A DNA stretch of 64,000 bases from Devosia riboflavina (GTDB lineage Bacteria; Pseudomonadota; Alphaproteobacteria; Rhizobiales; Devosiaceae): assembly GCF_000743575.1 (NCBI RefSeq), contig NZ_JQGC01000015.1, positions 62,001-126,000 of the forward strand, written 5' to 3'. The position numbers and the translations under genes are program-made. Below are positions 17,816 to 25,848 of this stretch, in pieces (within the stretch, counting starts at the first letter, position 1; each line of letters opens with the position of its first letter). The notes under the pieces are model-generated. The model was given only the letters and a program-made list of their open reading frames with translations. It was not told the origin of the DNA and did no database searches.

Positions 17816-18184
17816 CTACCGCTTCTTTGTGGCCCGCTTCACCAGTTCATCCCGCAAAAATTTGAGGTCTTCCGGCTCCAGCCGTTCGATATTGTCGCGC
17901 AAGCGATTGGTGAACTCGGTGGCTTCGGGGGCAAGGCCGCCAGTGTCGATGGTCACTTTCGGGTCCGACAGTTCGGCGAGCCGTTGCAGCTCTTCGGCTT
18001 CGTCCCAGATGACATTGAAATAGGCGATGATGCGGTGGAGCAAAAAACTCGTCGGCGTGCCGCGGCGGCCGTGTTCGAGGGCTGAGAGATAGGCGCTCGA
18101 CACATTCAACGCGGCGGCCATTTCCTTGAGCGAAATGCCGCGGGCCTCGCGCAACGCCCGAAATTTTGCGCCAAGCGGGGTCAT
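17816..18184 (-). CDS. XRE family helix-turn-helix regulator
   Basis: A 122-residue protein with a Cro/CI-type helix-turn-helix in its first 60 residues (LREARGISLKEMAAALNVSSAYLSALEHG), then a helical, charged tail. It starts at ATG 18184, overlapping the Smr-domain gene stop by four bases, so the two are translationally coupled. Target unknown. The repeat family A copy lies directly downstream. Confidence 0.88.
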   Translation of the reverse strand: MTPLGAKFRALREARGISLKEMAAALNVSSAYLSALEHGRRGTPTSFLLHRIIAYFNVIWDEAEELQRLAELSDPKVTIDTGGLAPEATEFTNRLRDNIERLEPEDLKFLRDELVKRATKKR

Positions 18185-18762
18185 GGACGGCGCAGGCGCA
18201 CATACCAGGCGCCCTCCCCACCATGGCCGCGCGCCGCAAGGCTCCAGCCGGAAATCATGTGCGACAGGCCCGGCTCGGACAGCCAGATGGGCAGCATGGT
18301 GCGCAAAATGCCGCGCTCGGTCATGGCGGCGATATAGTCGTTTTCGGTCTTGGCACCCTTGCCGGTGATGACCAGCAGGGTGCGGTCACCGCGGGCGGCG
18401 CGGGCACCGATGAAGCGGCGCAGGGTTTCGCGGGCCTCGGTCTGGGTCATGCCATGAAGATCGATGGTGCCGTCGATGTCGATACGGCCGCGACGGACCT
18501 TTTTGTGGATCGCCGGATCGACGTTCTTTTCCACCACCTGTACCGGCTGGGTCGGCGCCTGATAGGGCGGCAGGAACGGCTTTTTGGGTTTGCCCATCTT
18601 GGGCGGCGCCTTGATGGCGGGGGCCGGCTCAGGCTCGGGGATGGGCAGCGTGCCGTGGCCGAGTTTTAACAGGCCCTTGCGGCGCAGGGGTTCGACCGTG
18701 GCGGACACGGTCGTCCACAGGTGGAAATCGTGCGGCAGGCGCTTGGGGTCGCGCTTTGACAT
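18181..18762 (-). CDS. Smr/MutS2-like domain endonuclease family protein
   Basis: A 193-residue protein: a proline- and lysine-rich N-terminal linker of about 95 residues, then a C-terminal Smr domain with IDLHGMTQTEARETLRRFI near 100 and LLVITGKGAK near 130. Smr domains of stand-alone proteins can nick DNA or cleave RNA; which applies here is unknown. ATG 18762 is chosen over an in-frame start at 18819 because family members begin MSKRD-like. It lies 23 bases after the Tim44-like gene. Confidence 0.85.
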   Translation of the reverse strand: MSKRDPKRLPHDFHLWTTVSATVEPLRRKGLLKLGHGTLPIPEPEPAPAIKAPPKMGKPKKPFLPPYQAPTQPVQVVEKNVDPAIHKKVRRGRIDIDGTIDLHGMTQTEARETLRRFIGARAARGDRTLLVITGKGAKTENDYIAAMTERGILRTMLPIWLSEPGLSHMISGWSLAARGHGGEGAWYVRLRRP

Positions 18763-18785
18763 GGAAGGGCCTGCCGCAAAAAACT

Positions 18786-19511
18786 TTAGTCGAGCTGGCT
18801 CGTGGTGATGACCTTCCAATTGGGGTCACGCGATTTGGGATTGCGCGCAAAGGTCCATTCGTCAGCAATGGTCTGTACCTGGTCGGCATTGCCTTCCACC
18901 AGGTTGCCGTCCTTGTCGCGGATGGCCGAGACGACTTCGGCGTGGAAGTCGACCGTCACCAGCACGTTCTTCTTGTCGTATTCGGCCGAGACGATGGCGA
19001 TCTTGGGGAGGCCCACAAAGGTAAAATCGTTCTTCTGGCCGGCGGCCTCGCGCTCGGTGATGGCGCGGGCAAAGCTGTCGTAGACGTCCTTGTCGAGGAG
19101 GTTTTTGAGCGTCTGGCGATCACCTTCGGCAAAGCCGGTGACGATCATCTCGTAAGCTTGCTTGGCGCCTTCGAGGAAGGATTTTGGCGTAAAGGTCGGG
19201 TCGACTTCGGCTACGGCGCGGAGACCAGCGGCGAGATCGGCATTGCCCGCGGCAGCCTGATCGATTTCGGCTTCCAGCTTGCGGGTGCGGCGCTCGTCGT
19301 CGAGATTGGGCCCGTCGGTCGGGCGCGGCCGGATCGGCACGACGGTTTCGTCTGCATTGGCGGCCTTTTTCTCGGTCGGGGTCGAGCGCGAGCGATCGAC
19401 AGGCGGGCGTTCATTGCCCGTCCGCGTTCCCAGGACCGAGCGGAGGCGGAACAGCACGAAAACCGCAACCACGATGGCGATGAGAGTGGGCAGATCGAGA
19501 AAATCGTCCAT
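18786..19511 (-). CDS. Tim44/TimA family membrane-anchored protein
   Basis: A 241-residue protein with one N-terminal hydrophobic segment (LPTLIAIVVAVFVLFRLRSVLG, residues 7-27), a polar linker, then a C-terminal Tim44-like domain beginning around residue 95 (DPTFTPKSFLEGAKQAYEMI). The mitochondrial Tim44 domain tethers the import motor to the membrane; the bacterial homologue's role is unsettled. Adjacency to secB and to the Smr gene is a recurrent alphaproteobacterial arrangement. ATG 19511 used; GTG 19523 is possible. Confidence 0.85.
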   Translation of the reverse strand: MDDFLDLPTLIAIVVAVFVLFRLRSVLGTRTGNERPPVDRSRSTPTEKKAANADETVVPIRPRPTDGPNLDDERRTRKLEAEIDQAAAGNADLAAGLRAVAEVDPTFTPKSFLEGAKQAYEMIVTGFAEGDRQTLKNLLDKDVYDSFARAITEREAAGQKNDFTFVGLPKIAIVSAEYDKKNVLVTVDFHAEVVSAIRDKDGNLVEGNADQVQTIADEWTFARNPKSRDPNWKVITTSQLD

Positions 19512-19638
19512 GAATCGGTGCACCTGAGAAGTTGGGCGCTCGCGGAGCGCTTTTCGTTTCCTATATATAGGGAAAGCTTTAGCTCAAAACCAGTTCACTC
19601 AAGGTAGCGCGATTTGCCGCGCCCTTCACAAACAAAGG

Positions 19639-20112
19639 ATGACCCGGGTGATCCGCTTCATTCCCCTTTTCGTTCTCGCGCTGCCGCTGATCGAAATCGC
19701 GCTGTTCATCGTGGTCGGCCGCGCCATTGGCGTATTGCCGACGCTGGGCCTCGTCATCGCCGCCATCATCATCGGCGGCTTCGTGCTGCGCCAGCAGGGG
19801 CTCGGCGTGCTCAACCGCATGCGCACCAATATGCAGACCGGCACGCTGCCGGGGCAGACGCTGTTCGACGGCATGCTGCTGGCCGTCGCCGCAGTGCTGT
19901 TGATCATTCCCGGCTTTCTCGGCGATTTCGTCGGCATCCTGCTGCTGCTGCCGCCGGTGCGTGCCTGGCTCTACAAGACCCTGACGCGAAATATGACCGT
20001 GGTTGAAACGACGACCAGCTATCGCCGCTCTTCCCCATCCGAGCCGACGCCGACCCATCTTAACGGACCGGGAACCATCGATCTCGATGACGACGATTGG
20101 CAGCGCAAATAG
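19639..20112 (+). CDS. fxsA: FxsA family membrane protein
   Basis: A 157-residue inner membrane protein with three or four hydrophobic segments (residues 5-27, 30-50, 75-110). The family signature region FVLALPLIEIALFIVVGRAIG and FDGMLLAVAAVLLIIPGFLGD are present. E. coli FxsA affects exclusion of phage T7; no such role is shown here. The tail ends in a run of acidic residues (DLDDDDWQRK). Divergent from the Tim44-like gene and upstream of secB. Confidence 0.88.
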   Translation: MTRVIRFIPLFVLALPLIEIALFIVVGRAIGVLPTLGLVIAAIIIGGFVLRQQGLGVLNRMRTNMQTGTLPGQTLFDGMLLAVAAVLLIIPGFLGDFVGILLLLPPVRAWLYKTLTRNMTVVETTTSYRRSSPSEPTPTHLNGPGTIDLDDDDWQRK

Positions 20113-20205
20113 CGTTGCAAAAGGCCTCTTTGCTTGTTCACCTCCGGCAAAGATGGTAGCCACCGGCAAGACCGTTCCAATCGGAATTTTTTAGAGGGAC
20201 CAAAG

Positions 20206-20724
20206 ATGGCCGACGAAAACCAGGGCGCCGCAGCGCCGGAACCCGGCACCGCACCCAGCATGAACCTGGTGGGCCAGTATGTGCGCGACCTTTCCTTCGA
20301 GAACCCCGGCGCACCCGGCTCGATCATGGCCGGTGGCGGCAATCCGGCCTTCAACGTTTCGATTTCGGTCGGCGTCAAGAAGCAGTCCGACGAACTCTAT
20401 GCGGTCGAATTGAACCTCAAGGCCAAGGCCAATCGCGAAGAGACGCTGCTGTTCAACGTGGAACTGGTCTATGGCGGCGTCTTCCGTCTGAAAAACATTC
20501 CAGAAGCCCAGCTCAGCGGCCTGCTCATGGTTGAATGCCCGCGCCTGATCTTCCCGTTTGCCCGCCAGGTCCTCGCCAATGTTACCCAGCAGGGCGGTTT
20601 CCCGCCGCTGATGATGGAGCCGGTCGATTTCATGGCCATCTACCGCCAGAACCTTGCGGCCCTCGCTGCCAAGCAGCAGGAAGGCGGCGCCGCTGCCGCC
20701 CCGGCCACCGACCTGCCCAACTGA
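20206..20724 (+). CDS. secB: Protein-export chaperone SecB
   Basis: A 172-residue cytosolic tetrameric chaperone that keeps preproteins unfolded and hands them to SecA. VGQYVRDLSFENPGAP near residue 22, the acidic EETLLFNVELVYGG strand, and CPRLIFPFARQVLANVTQQGGFPPLMMEPVDF near 108 match the family. It has short Ala-rich ends. ATG 20206 has AGAGGGA seven bases upstream. Followed by a strong terminator. In alphaproteobacteria secB is commonly near dnaQ and coaE, as here. Confidence 0.97.
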   Translation: MADENQGAAAPEPGTAPSMNLVGQYVRDLSFENPGAPGSIMAGGGNPAFNVSISVGVKKQSDELYAVELNLKAKANREETLLFNVELVYGGVFRLKNIPEAQLSGLLMVECPRLIFPFARQVLANVTQQGGFPPLMMEPVDFMAIYRQNLAALAAKQQEGGAAAAPATDLPN

Positions 20725-20750
20725 TCCTTTTGGATTTTTTCAGTTTGAAG

Positions 20751-20785
20751 AACCCCGGCGAGAGCTGGGGTTTTTTGTTTTTTTG
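20751..20785 (+). terminator. Rho-independent terminator after secB
   Basis: AACCCCGGC, GAGA loop, GCTGGGGTT with one wobble pair, followed by a T-rich run (TTTTGTTTTTTT). Confidence 0.9.
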
Positions 20786-20801
20786 CCAGATATCAAGGCC
20801 G

Positions 20802-20880
20802 TCGTCATTGCCGGGCTTGTCCCGGCAATCCATCTCGCCTCCGCATGGACCACCGGGACAAGCCCGGTGGTGACGATAGG
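20802..20880. repeat. Palindromic intergenic repeat, family C, copy 2
   Basis: TCGTCATTGCCGGGCTTGT then CCCGGCAATCCA, a spacer with CCTCCGCATGG, and CACCGGGACAAGCCCGGTGG ending TGACGAT. Full-length copy lying between the [13 protein letters not shown]B and dnaQ genes. Confidence 0.85.
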
Positions 20881-20905
20881 GGGGAGAATTGAGATGGGAA
20901 GGCCG

Positions 20906-21616
20906 CTATTCCGCCGCCGCGACCTCGGCATATTGTGCCCAGATCGCGCTTTCGCCCATTTTGCCGACAAACGCTTCGTGGGCTGCAGCTTCCGAAGCCG
21001 TAACGCGCGAGGGCAGGGGAATGGGGCGGGGCAGAGCCGCGACGCGCGTCGCAAGAGCGTCGCTGCCGTCGCTTTCGACTTCGGCCATCAGCGCCAGGCT
21101 CACCTGCTTGCCGCCGATCAGCTCGAGATAGACTTCGGCAAGGATCTCGCTGTCGAGGAGCGCGCCGTGCAGCGTGCGGCGGGAATTGTCGATGCCGTAA
21201 TGCTTGCAGAGCGCGTCGAGGCTGACGCGGGCGCCCGGGTGCTTCTTGCGGGCGAGCATGACGGTATCGATGACTTCGTTGTCGAGGATGGGCAGGCCAG
21301 CCCAGCCCAGCTCGGCATTCAAAAAGCCCATATCGAAGGGGGCGTTATGGATGATGAGCCGCGCATCGTGGATGAAGTTTCGAAACTCCACCGCCTTGTC
21401 CTTGAACAGGGGCTTGTCGGACAAAAATTCCTCGCTCAGCCCGTGTACGCGAAAAGCCTCTTCGGGCATGGAGCGTTGCGGGTTGAGGTAAATGTGAAAA
21501 TGCTCACCCGAAGGAATATGATTGATCAGCTCGACGCAGCCGATTTCGACCAGGCGATCGCCTTCGGCATGGGAAAGGCCCGTGGTTTCGGTATCGAGCA
21601 CGATTTCCCGGATCAT
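20906..21616 (-). CDS. dnaQ: DNA polymerase III epsilon subunit, 3'-5' proofreading exonuclease
   Basis: A 236-residue DEDDh exonuclease that proofreads for the replicative polymerase. Exo I is VLDTETTGL (Asp and Glu near residues 8-10), Exo II is HNAPFDMGFLNAE near 90, and Exo III is RRTLHGALLDSEILAEVY near 146 with the catalytic His and last Asp. The ATG overlaps the coaE stop by four bases (ATGA). Position beside the putative origin is conserved in the group. Confidence 0.96.
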   Translation of the reverse strand: MIREIVLDTETTGLSHAEGDRLVEIGCVELINHIPSGEHFHIYLNPQRSMPEEAFRVHGLSEEFLSDKPLFKDKAVEFRNFIHDARLIIHNAPFDMGFLNAELGWAGLPILDNEVIDTVMLARKKHPGARVSLDALCKHYGIDNSRRTLHGALLDSEILAEVYLELIGGKQVSLALMAEVESDGSDALATRVAALPRPIPLPSRVTASEAAAHEAFVGKMGESAIWAQYAEVAAAE

Positions 21617-22209
21617 ATTTTTGGTCCCTTTGCCTTGAGGTCGGCGATCAAAGCCGCGACCTGGGCGTCGATTTCCTCGCGCGGGCGCTCGGTATCGAAG
21701 AGATAGGTGGCCCGCTTCTTCTTTTCATCCTGCGGCATCTGCCGGGCAAGCAGGGTATCGCGCTTTTCCACGGTCATGCCCGGCCGCGCCATGATGCGTT
21801 CATTCTGGATTTTCGGGTCGACGAAGGTCACGGCAATGGCATCGAAGCCGTAATCATAACCGCTCTCGAAGAGGAGCGGGACTTCCACGGCTGCGGCGAC
21901 GTAACCTGCAGCCTCGGCGCCATCCATGAACGCGGCAATCTTCTGCCGGACCAGCGGATGGACCACGGCTTCCAGCTTCGTGAAATTTTGCGGCGCGGCG
22001 GCAAGGCGCCGGGCCAATTCCTGCCGATCTATTTTTTGGTCTTTTGTGACCCCGGGAAAGAGCGCTTCGACCGGAGCGACGGCTTCGCCCTCATAGAGCG
22101 CGGCGACGGCCGCATCGGCCGAAAATGTCGGGACACCGACCTTTTCGAAGGCGGCGAGCAGAGTCGATTTGCCGGTTGCGATCGATCCCGTGACCCCGAT
22201 CCGCCACAT
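21613..22209 (-). CDS. coaE: Dephospho-CoA kinase
   Basis: A 198-residue P-loop kinase that phosphorylates dephospho-CoA in the last step of CoA synthesis. The Walker A loop is GVTGSIATGKST at residues 5-16. VPLLFESGYD near 106 and the substrate-lid region RQMPQDEKKKRATYLFDT near 155 are typical. ATG 22209 begins right at the family N-terminus MWRIGVTG; the gene starts two bases after the aroE stop and overlaps dnaQ at its end. Confidence 0.95.
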   Translation of the reverse strand: MWRIGVTGSIATGKSTLLAAFEKVGVPTFSADAAVAALYEGEAVAPVEALFPGVTKDQKIDRQELARRLAAAPQNFTKLEAVVHPLVRQKIAAFMDGAEAAGYVAAAVEVPLLFESGYDYGFDAIAVTFVDPKIQNERIMARPGMTVEKRDTLLARQMPQDEKKKRATYLFDTERPREEIDAQVAALIADLKAKGPKI

Positions 22210-22211
22210 GG

Positions 22212-23042
22212 TCAATGACCCAATGTCGCTTCGATACGGGCGCGCAGCGCCGGCGTCACCTGCGGCCGCACGCCGAACCAATCGGCAAAACCAGGCACGG
22301 CTTGATGAAGCAGCATGCCAAGGCCGTCGACGATTTTTAGGCCATGGGCCTGGGCATCGGCGAGGAGGGGGGTAATGAGCGGGGTATAGACGATGTCTGT
22401 GACGAGGCTGCCCTTGGGGAGGAGGCTCATGTCGAGCCAATCGAAGCGGCTGCCATGCATGCCGATAGAGCTGGTATTGACGACAATGCCGACCTTTGGC
22501 GCGAGTTCTGCAAAGGCTTCAAAGCCATGCGCCTCGAAGGGACCCTCGATCTCCTCGACCAGCGTTTCGGCATTGGCAAGGGTGCGATTGAGCACATGCA
22601 CCCGGCCGAAATTGCGCTCGCGCAGAGCAACGAGAATGGCGCGGGCTGCCCCGCCGGCGCCGATCACCAATGCATCGCGCGGACCATCGGACCAGCCGGG
22701 CGCCGCGGCATCGAGATTGCCGAGAAAACCGAGATAGTCGGTATTGTAGCCGTGCACTTTTCCATCGCGAACAACGAGCGTGTTCACGGCGCCGATGGTT
22801 TTGGCGAGATCATCGACACTGTCGCAGAGCGCAAACACCGCTTCCTTGTGCGGGATAGTGACATTGCCGCCGGCAAATTCGCCTGAACGGAGCCGCTCGA
22901 AAAAGGCCGGGAGTTCGGCCGGCGCCACATCCACCGCTTCATAAGAGCCGTCAATGCCATGCTCGGCAAGCCAGGTGCCGTGAATGAGCGGCGAGCGCGA
23001 ATGGGCGATGGGATGGCCGATGACGAAAGCTTTGGTGGTCAC
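22212..23042 (-). CDS. aroE: Shikimate dehydrogenase
   Basis: A 276-residue NADP-dependent reductase of the shikimate pathway. The substrate-binding motif HSRSPLIHG is near residue 16, TIPHKEAVF with the catalytic Lys near 64, NTDYLGF near 101, and the nucleotide loop GAGGAARAIL near 126. The start is uncertain: GTG 23042 is two bases past the maf stop, while TTG 23048 would overlap it by four. Both give a family-like N-terminus. Confidence 0.93.
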   Translation of the reverse strand: MTTKAFVIGHPIAHSRSPLIHGTWLAEHGIDGSYEAVDVAPAELPAFFERLRSGEFAGGNVTIPHKEAVFALCDSVDDLAKTIGAVNTLVVRDGKVHGYNTDYLGFLGNLDAAAPGWSDGPRDALVIGAGGAARAILVALRERNFGRVHVLNRTLANAETLVEEIEGPFEAHGFEAFAELAPKVGIVVNTSSIGMHGSRFDWLDMSLLPKGSLVTDIVYTPLITPLLADAQAHGLKIVDGLGMLLHQAVPGFADWFGVRPQVTPALRARIEATLGH

Positions 23043-23044
23043 GT

Positions 23045-23647
23045 TCAAGCCCTGATGGAAAGAAGCTCCGGAGCGATATCGCGCAGTGCGCCGATCAGCG
23101 GCAAGAGCGGCAGGCCCAGAATAGTGAAATAATCGCCCGTGATCGTCTCGAAGAGGCGGATGGACGGGCCTTCGAGGCGATAGCCGCCAACGGCGGTCAG
23201 GGCCGCATCGCCCTCGAGATCGAGCACCAGGTCGCGTTCTTCCGGCTCGAACGGGCGCATGGTCAATTCGGCGGTTTCGATATCGGACCAGAGCAATTCG
23301 CCATTGCGCACCAGGGCAACCGCAGCATGGAGGCGATGGGTCTTGCCGGCGAGGTGATCGAGCTGGCGCGCCGCGTCTTCCCGCGAAGAAGGCTTGTGGA
23401 GCAATTCCGTGCCGAGAGCCAAAGTTTGATCGGCACCGATCACATAGGCGTTGGGATGGAGTTTTGAGACCGCTTCGGCCTTGGCCCTGGCCAAGAGTCC
23501 CGCGAGATCCCGGCCATCGGCACCGGCCTCCAAAGCCTCTATTTCAAGAGCCCGTTCATCGACAGACGCGGGAACCACGGAGAAGGAAAAAGAAGCCTTT
23601 TCCATCAAGGATTTGCGCGTCGGACTTGCGGAGGCGAGGATCAGCAT
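23045..23647 (-). CDS. maf: Maf-like nucleoside triphosphate pyrophosphatase
   Basis: A 200-residue house-cleaning pyrophosphatase that hydrolyses non-canonical or methylated nucleotides. The N-terminal ILASASPTRKSL and the VIGADQTLALG motif with the catalytic Asp near residue 70 are intact. ATG 23647 gives the family start; an upstream start at 23665 would run into a DnaA-box-like sequence. First gene leftward of the putative origin, followed by aroE, coaE and dnaQ in a compact chain. Confidence 0.92.
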   Translation of the reverse strand: MLILASASPTRKSLMEKASFSFSVVPASVDERALEIEALEAGADGRDLAGLLARAKAEAVSKLHPNAYVIGADQTLALGTELLHKPSSREDAARQLDHLAGKTHRLHAAVALVRNGELLWSDIETAELTMRPFEPEERDLVLDLEGDAALTAVGGYRLEGPSIRLFETITGDYFTILGLPLLPLIGALRDIAPELLSIRA

Positions 23648-23885
23648 GGGGAGAAGTTTTTCCACACTGTCATCCCCAGCTCAAGGCCGAATTGGGGGAA
23701 AGACTCGTAACTTTCCGAAGGGCCGAAACTTGTTCGACCTATTCGATAAAAAGTTAACAATTCCTTTCCGAGATTTTCGGAAGGGGGCTGGGGGAATCTA
23801 TGGGGATAAGCGGAAACGGCGGGAGCGGCTTTTCACACCCCTCATCCACAGGCGTTACCGAATCGTTGACTCGGGAGTCGCCCTG

Positions 23886-23900
23886 TTAAGCTCCTCTTAA
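23886..23900. promoter_or_regulatory. CtrA-type box 1
   Basis: TTAAGCTCCTCTTAA, an exact TTAA-N7-TTAA, the alphaproteobacterial CtrA consensus. A further TTAA follows six bases later (23907-23910). Inside the predicted origin. Confidence 0.6.
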
Positions 23901-23941
23901 ACTCCATTAACGGGCCGGGCCAGTGAGGCCGGCCACAGATG

Positions 23942-23956
23942 TTAACAAAGCGTTAA
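23942..23956. promoter_or_regulatory. CtrA-type box 2
   Basis: TTAACAAAGCGTTAA followed by C, an exact TTAA-N7-TTAAC match. It lies 140 bases upstream of hemE and inside the predicted origin, where CtrA could block initiation or act on hemE. Confidence 0.65.
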
Positions 23957-24095
23957 CGAAGCGCTGTGCTGAAGTGCCGCCGCGGGTGCCGATTGTGGAG
24001 CGCCATGAATTGCGGATACACACCGCCATAAAGAAGAAGATAGGAAGACTAAGAGTCTCTTTTGGGTTTTCGAAGGGGACGGAAGGGTGAGTGCA

Positions 24096-25121
24096 GTGGC
24101 CAAGAAAAGATTGCTCGCAACGGTCCTCGGAGAACGCCAGGACACCCCGCCCATGTGGATCATGCGACAGGCAGGACGCTATCTGCCGGAATATCGCGAG
24201 CTCCGCGCCAAGGCCGGAAGCTTTTTGGATCTTTGCTACAATCCTGATTTTGCGACCGAGGTAACGGTGCAACCGCTTCGTCGGTTCGATCTCGACGCGG
24301 CAATCCTGTTCTCGGACATTTTGGTCATCCCCGATGCACTGGGACAAAAGGTTCGCTTTGAACAGGGAGAAGGACCAGTCCTTGAGCCTCTAACCGTAAG
24401 TGATGTGGATCGGCTGGAGCACGGCGGGGCTTTGGATCATCTGGCGCCTGTGCTGGAGACGGTGCGCCGGCTGCGTGGGGTCCTTGCTCCCGAAAAGACC
24501 CTGATCGGCTTCTGCGGCTCTCCCTGGACGGTTGCGACCTATATGCTCAACGGCAGGGGCTCGCCCGACCAATGGGTCGCCCGCCGCTTTGCGCTAGAAC
24601 ACCCCGCCGCATTTTCGAAGCTGATGGATGTGCTGGTTGAAACCAGCATTGATTACCTCGTCGCCCAGTTTCAGGCCGGCGCCGATGTGGTGCAGCTTTT
24701 TGAAAGCTGGGCGCTCAATCTCGACGATGCGGCTTTTGAAGCTCAGGTCATCGAGCCCAATCGGCGGATCGTCGAAGGCGTGCGAGCAAAAGTGCCTGAT
24801 GCCCCTGTTATCGGTTTTCCGCGCGGCGCGGCTGGCAATTTGAAGCGCTATGCCGAAAAGACTGGGGTCAATGCGCTGGGCCTCGACTATGCGACACCGC
24901 TGTCCTTTGCCGACGATTTTCTGCCAAAGACTTTGCCGGTGCAGGGCAATCTCGATCCGCTGCGGCTCGTCATCGGCGGTAAGGCGATGGAAGAGCGCGT
25001 CCACGAGATCAAGGCAGCGTTTGCGAAGCGCCCGCATATCTTTAATCTCGGCCACGGCATTGTGCCCGAAACCCCGATCGAACACGTTGAGCGGCTCGTT
25101 GAGCTGGTGAAGAAGGGCTAG
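24096..25121 (+). CDS. hemE: Uroporphyrinogen decarboxylase
   Basis: A 341-residue TIM-barrel enzyme that decarboxylates uroporphyrinogen III to coproporphyrinogen III in heme synthesis. PPMWIMRQAGRYLPEYRELR near residue 20 carries the conserved substrate-binding arginines, and FSDILVIPDALGQKVRFEQGEGP near 72 the conserved Asp. GTG 24096 has GGAAGG nine bases upstream; GTG 24087, three codons earlier, is the alternative. First rightward gene from the predicted origin; hemJ follows after eight bases. Confidence 0.96.
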   Translation: MAKKRLLATVLGERQDTPPMWIMRQAGRYLPEYRELRAKAGSFLDLCYNPDFATEVTVQPLRRFDLDAAILFSDILVIPDALGQKVRFEQGEGPVLEPLTVSDVDRLEHGGALDHLAPVLETVRRLRGVLAPEKTLIGFCGSPWTVATYMLNGRGSPDQWVARRFALEHPAAFSKLMDVLVETSIDYLVAQFQAGADVVQLFESWALNLDDAAFEAQVIEPNRRIVEGVRAKVPDAPVIGFPRGAAGNLKRYAEKTGVNALGLDYATPLSFADDFLPKTLPVQGNLDPLRLVIGGKAMEERVHEIKAAFAKRPHIFNLGHGIVPETPIEHVERLVELVKKG

Positions 25122-25129
25122 TTGAAAAA

Positions 25130-25555
25130 ATGTATGAATGGGTGAAGGCGCTGCATGTCATTTCGGTCATCGCCTGGATGGCCGGCATGCTCTATCTGCC
25201 GCGGCTTTTCGTCTATCACACCAAGGCCGAAATCGGCTCCGTGCAGTCCGAAACGTTTAAGGTTATGGAGCGCAGGCTTCTCAAGGGGATCATCAATCCG
25301 GCGATGATCGCGACCTGGGTGTTTGGCCTGACCATGATCCATCTCGGCGGCGTCGATTGGGGTTCGGGCTGGCCCTGGGCCAAGGCGGCTATGGTTCTGG
25401 CGATGAGCGGCGTGCACGGCATTCTGGTGGGTCACCAAAAGCGCTTTGCCCGCGACGAGAATGTTAAGGAACAAAAGTATTTTCGGATCATCAATGAAGT
25501 GCCGACCGTGCTGATGATCGGTATCGTCATCATGGTGATCGTGAAGCCGTTTTGA
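25130..25555 (+). CDS. hemJ: Protoporphyrinogen oxidase HemJ
   Basis: A 141-residue membrane protein of four hydrophobic segments that oxidises protoporphyrinogen IX in bacteria lacking HemG and HemY-type oxidases. The conserved His is in KALHVISVIAWMAGMLYLPRLFVYH near residues 6-30, and the R-rich SETFKVMERRLLKGIINPAM segment near 45 is typical. It starts eight bases after hemE. A perfect 11-bp hairpin lies about 55 bases after the stop. Confidence 0.9.
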   Translation: MYEWVKALHVISVIAWMAGMLYLPRLFVYHTKAEIGSVQSETFKVMERRLLKGIINPAMIATWVFGLTMIHLGGVDWGSGWPWAKAAMVLAMSGVHGILVGHQKRFARDENVKEQKYFRIINEVPTVLMIGIVIMVIVKPF

Positions 25556-25848
25556 GGATGGGTTCCAAGTGTTCGTACCATTCGAGCATAGCTCTCATGG
25601 CCTTCTCGGCTTGAAAGGCTCCATTGGAGCCTTTCATCCGCTACGCGGAACGCCTCGAAGTTTCACGTGAATCCGCCAAAATCGACTGAGGCTCTTGGTT
25701 TTCCGCCTTGAATACCGGCTTCGATCACGCTACATGAAGCCATCAAGCATCCTTCCTTATGCGCGGCCGATTCCGGCAATGCGCGGTGCATTCCCCAAAA
25801 AAATAAAAATCTCTCCTCTACGATTTACCCCAAGGGTCCATCGCATCC
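25556..25848 (+). promoter_or_regulatory. Leader/intergenic region upstream of rho
   Basis: Nearly 300 bases without a gene. It holds a perfect 11-bp inverted repeat, TGAAAGGCTCC at 25612-25622 and GGAGCCTTTCA at 25626-25636, with only three loop bases and no T-run, a parS-like site at 25660, and an A-rich tract (AAAAAAATAAAAAT) at 25797-25810 before the rho start. rho is autoregulated through its leader in several bacteria; that this holds here is inference. Confidence 0.5.
25660..25673. other. parS-like site 3
   Basis: GTTTCACGTGAATC, identical to site 1 and to the one at 43456. It is in the rho leader, about 1.7 kb from the predicted origin. Confidence 0.65.

Larger units (their letters stand above)
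23648..24095. other. Predicted chromosomal replication origin (oriC)
   Basis: A 448-base gene-free stretch between divergent maf and hemE. It contains three 9-mers one mismatch from the DnaA box TTATCCACA: TTTTCCACA 23658-23666, TTATCCCCA (minus strand) 23801-23809 and TCATCCACA 23842-23850. An AT-rich patch with GATAAAAAGTTAACAA lies at 23745-23760, a CTTTCCGA/TCGGAAG hairpin at 23764-23783, and two CtrA-type boxes near 23886 and 23942. The origin lies beside hemE in Caulobacter and in studied Rhizobiales. Genes point away on both sides. Function is inferred. Confidence 0.75.

Noticed and set aside
23897-23910. Third CtrA box, TTAA-ACTCCA-TTAA
   Set aside because: Spacing is six, not seven, so it does not meet the consensus; it may only reflect local AT-rich sequence.
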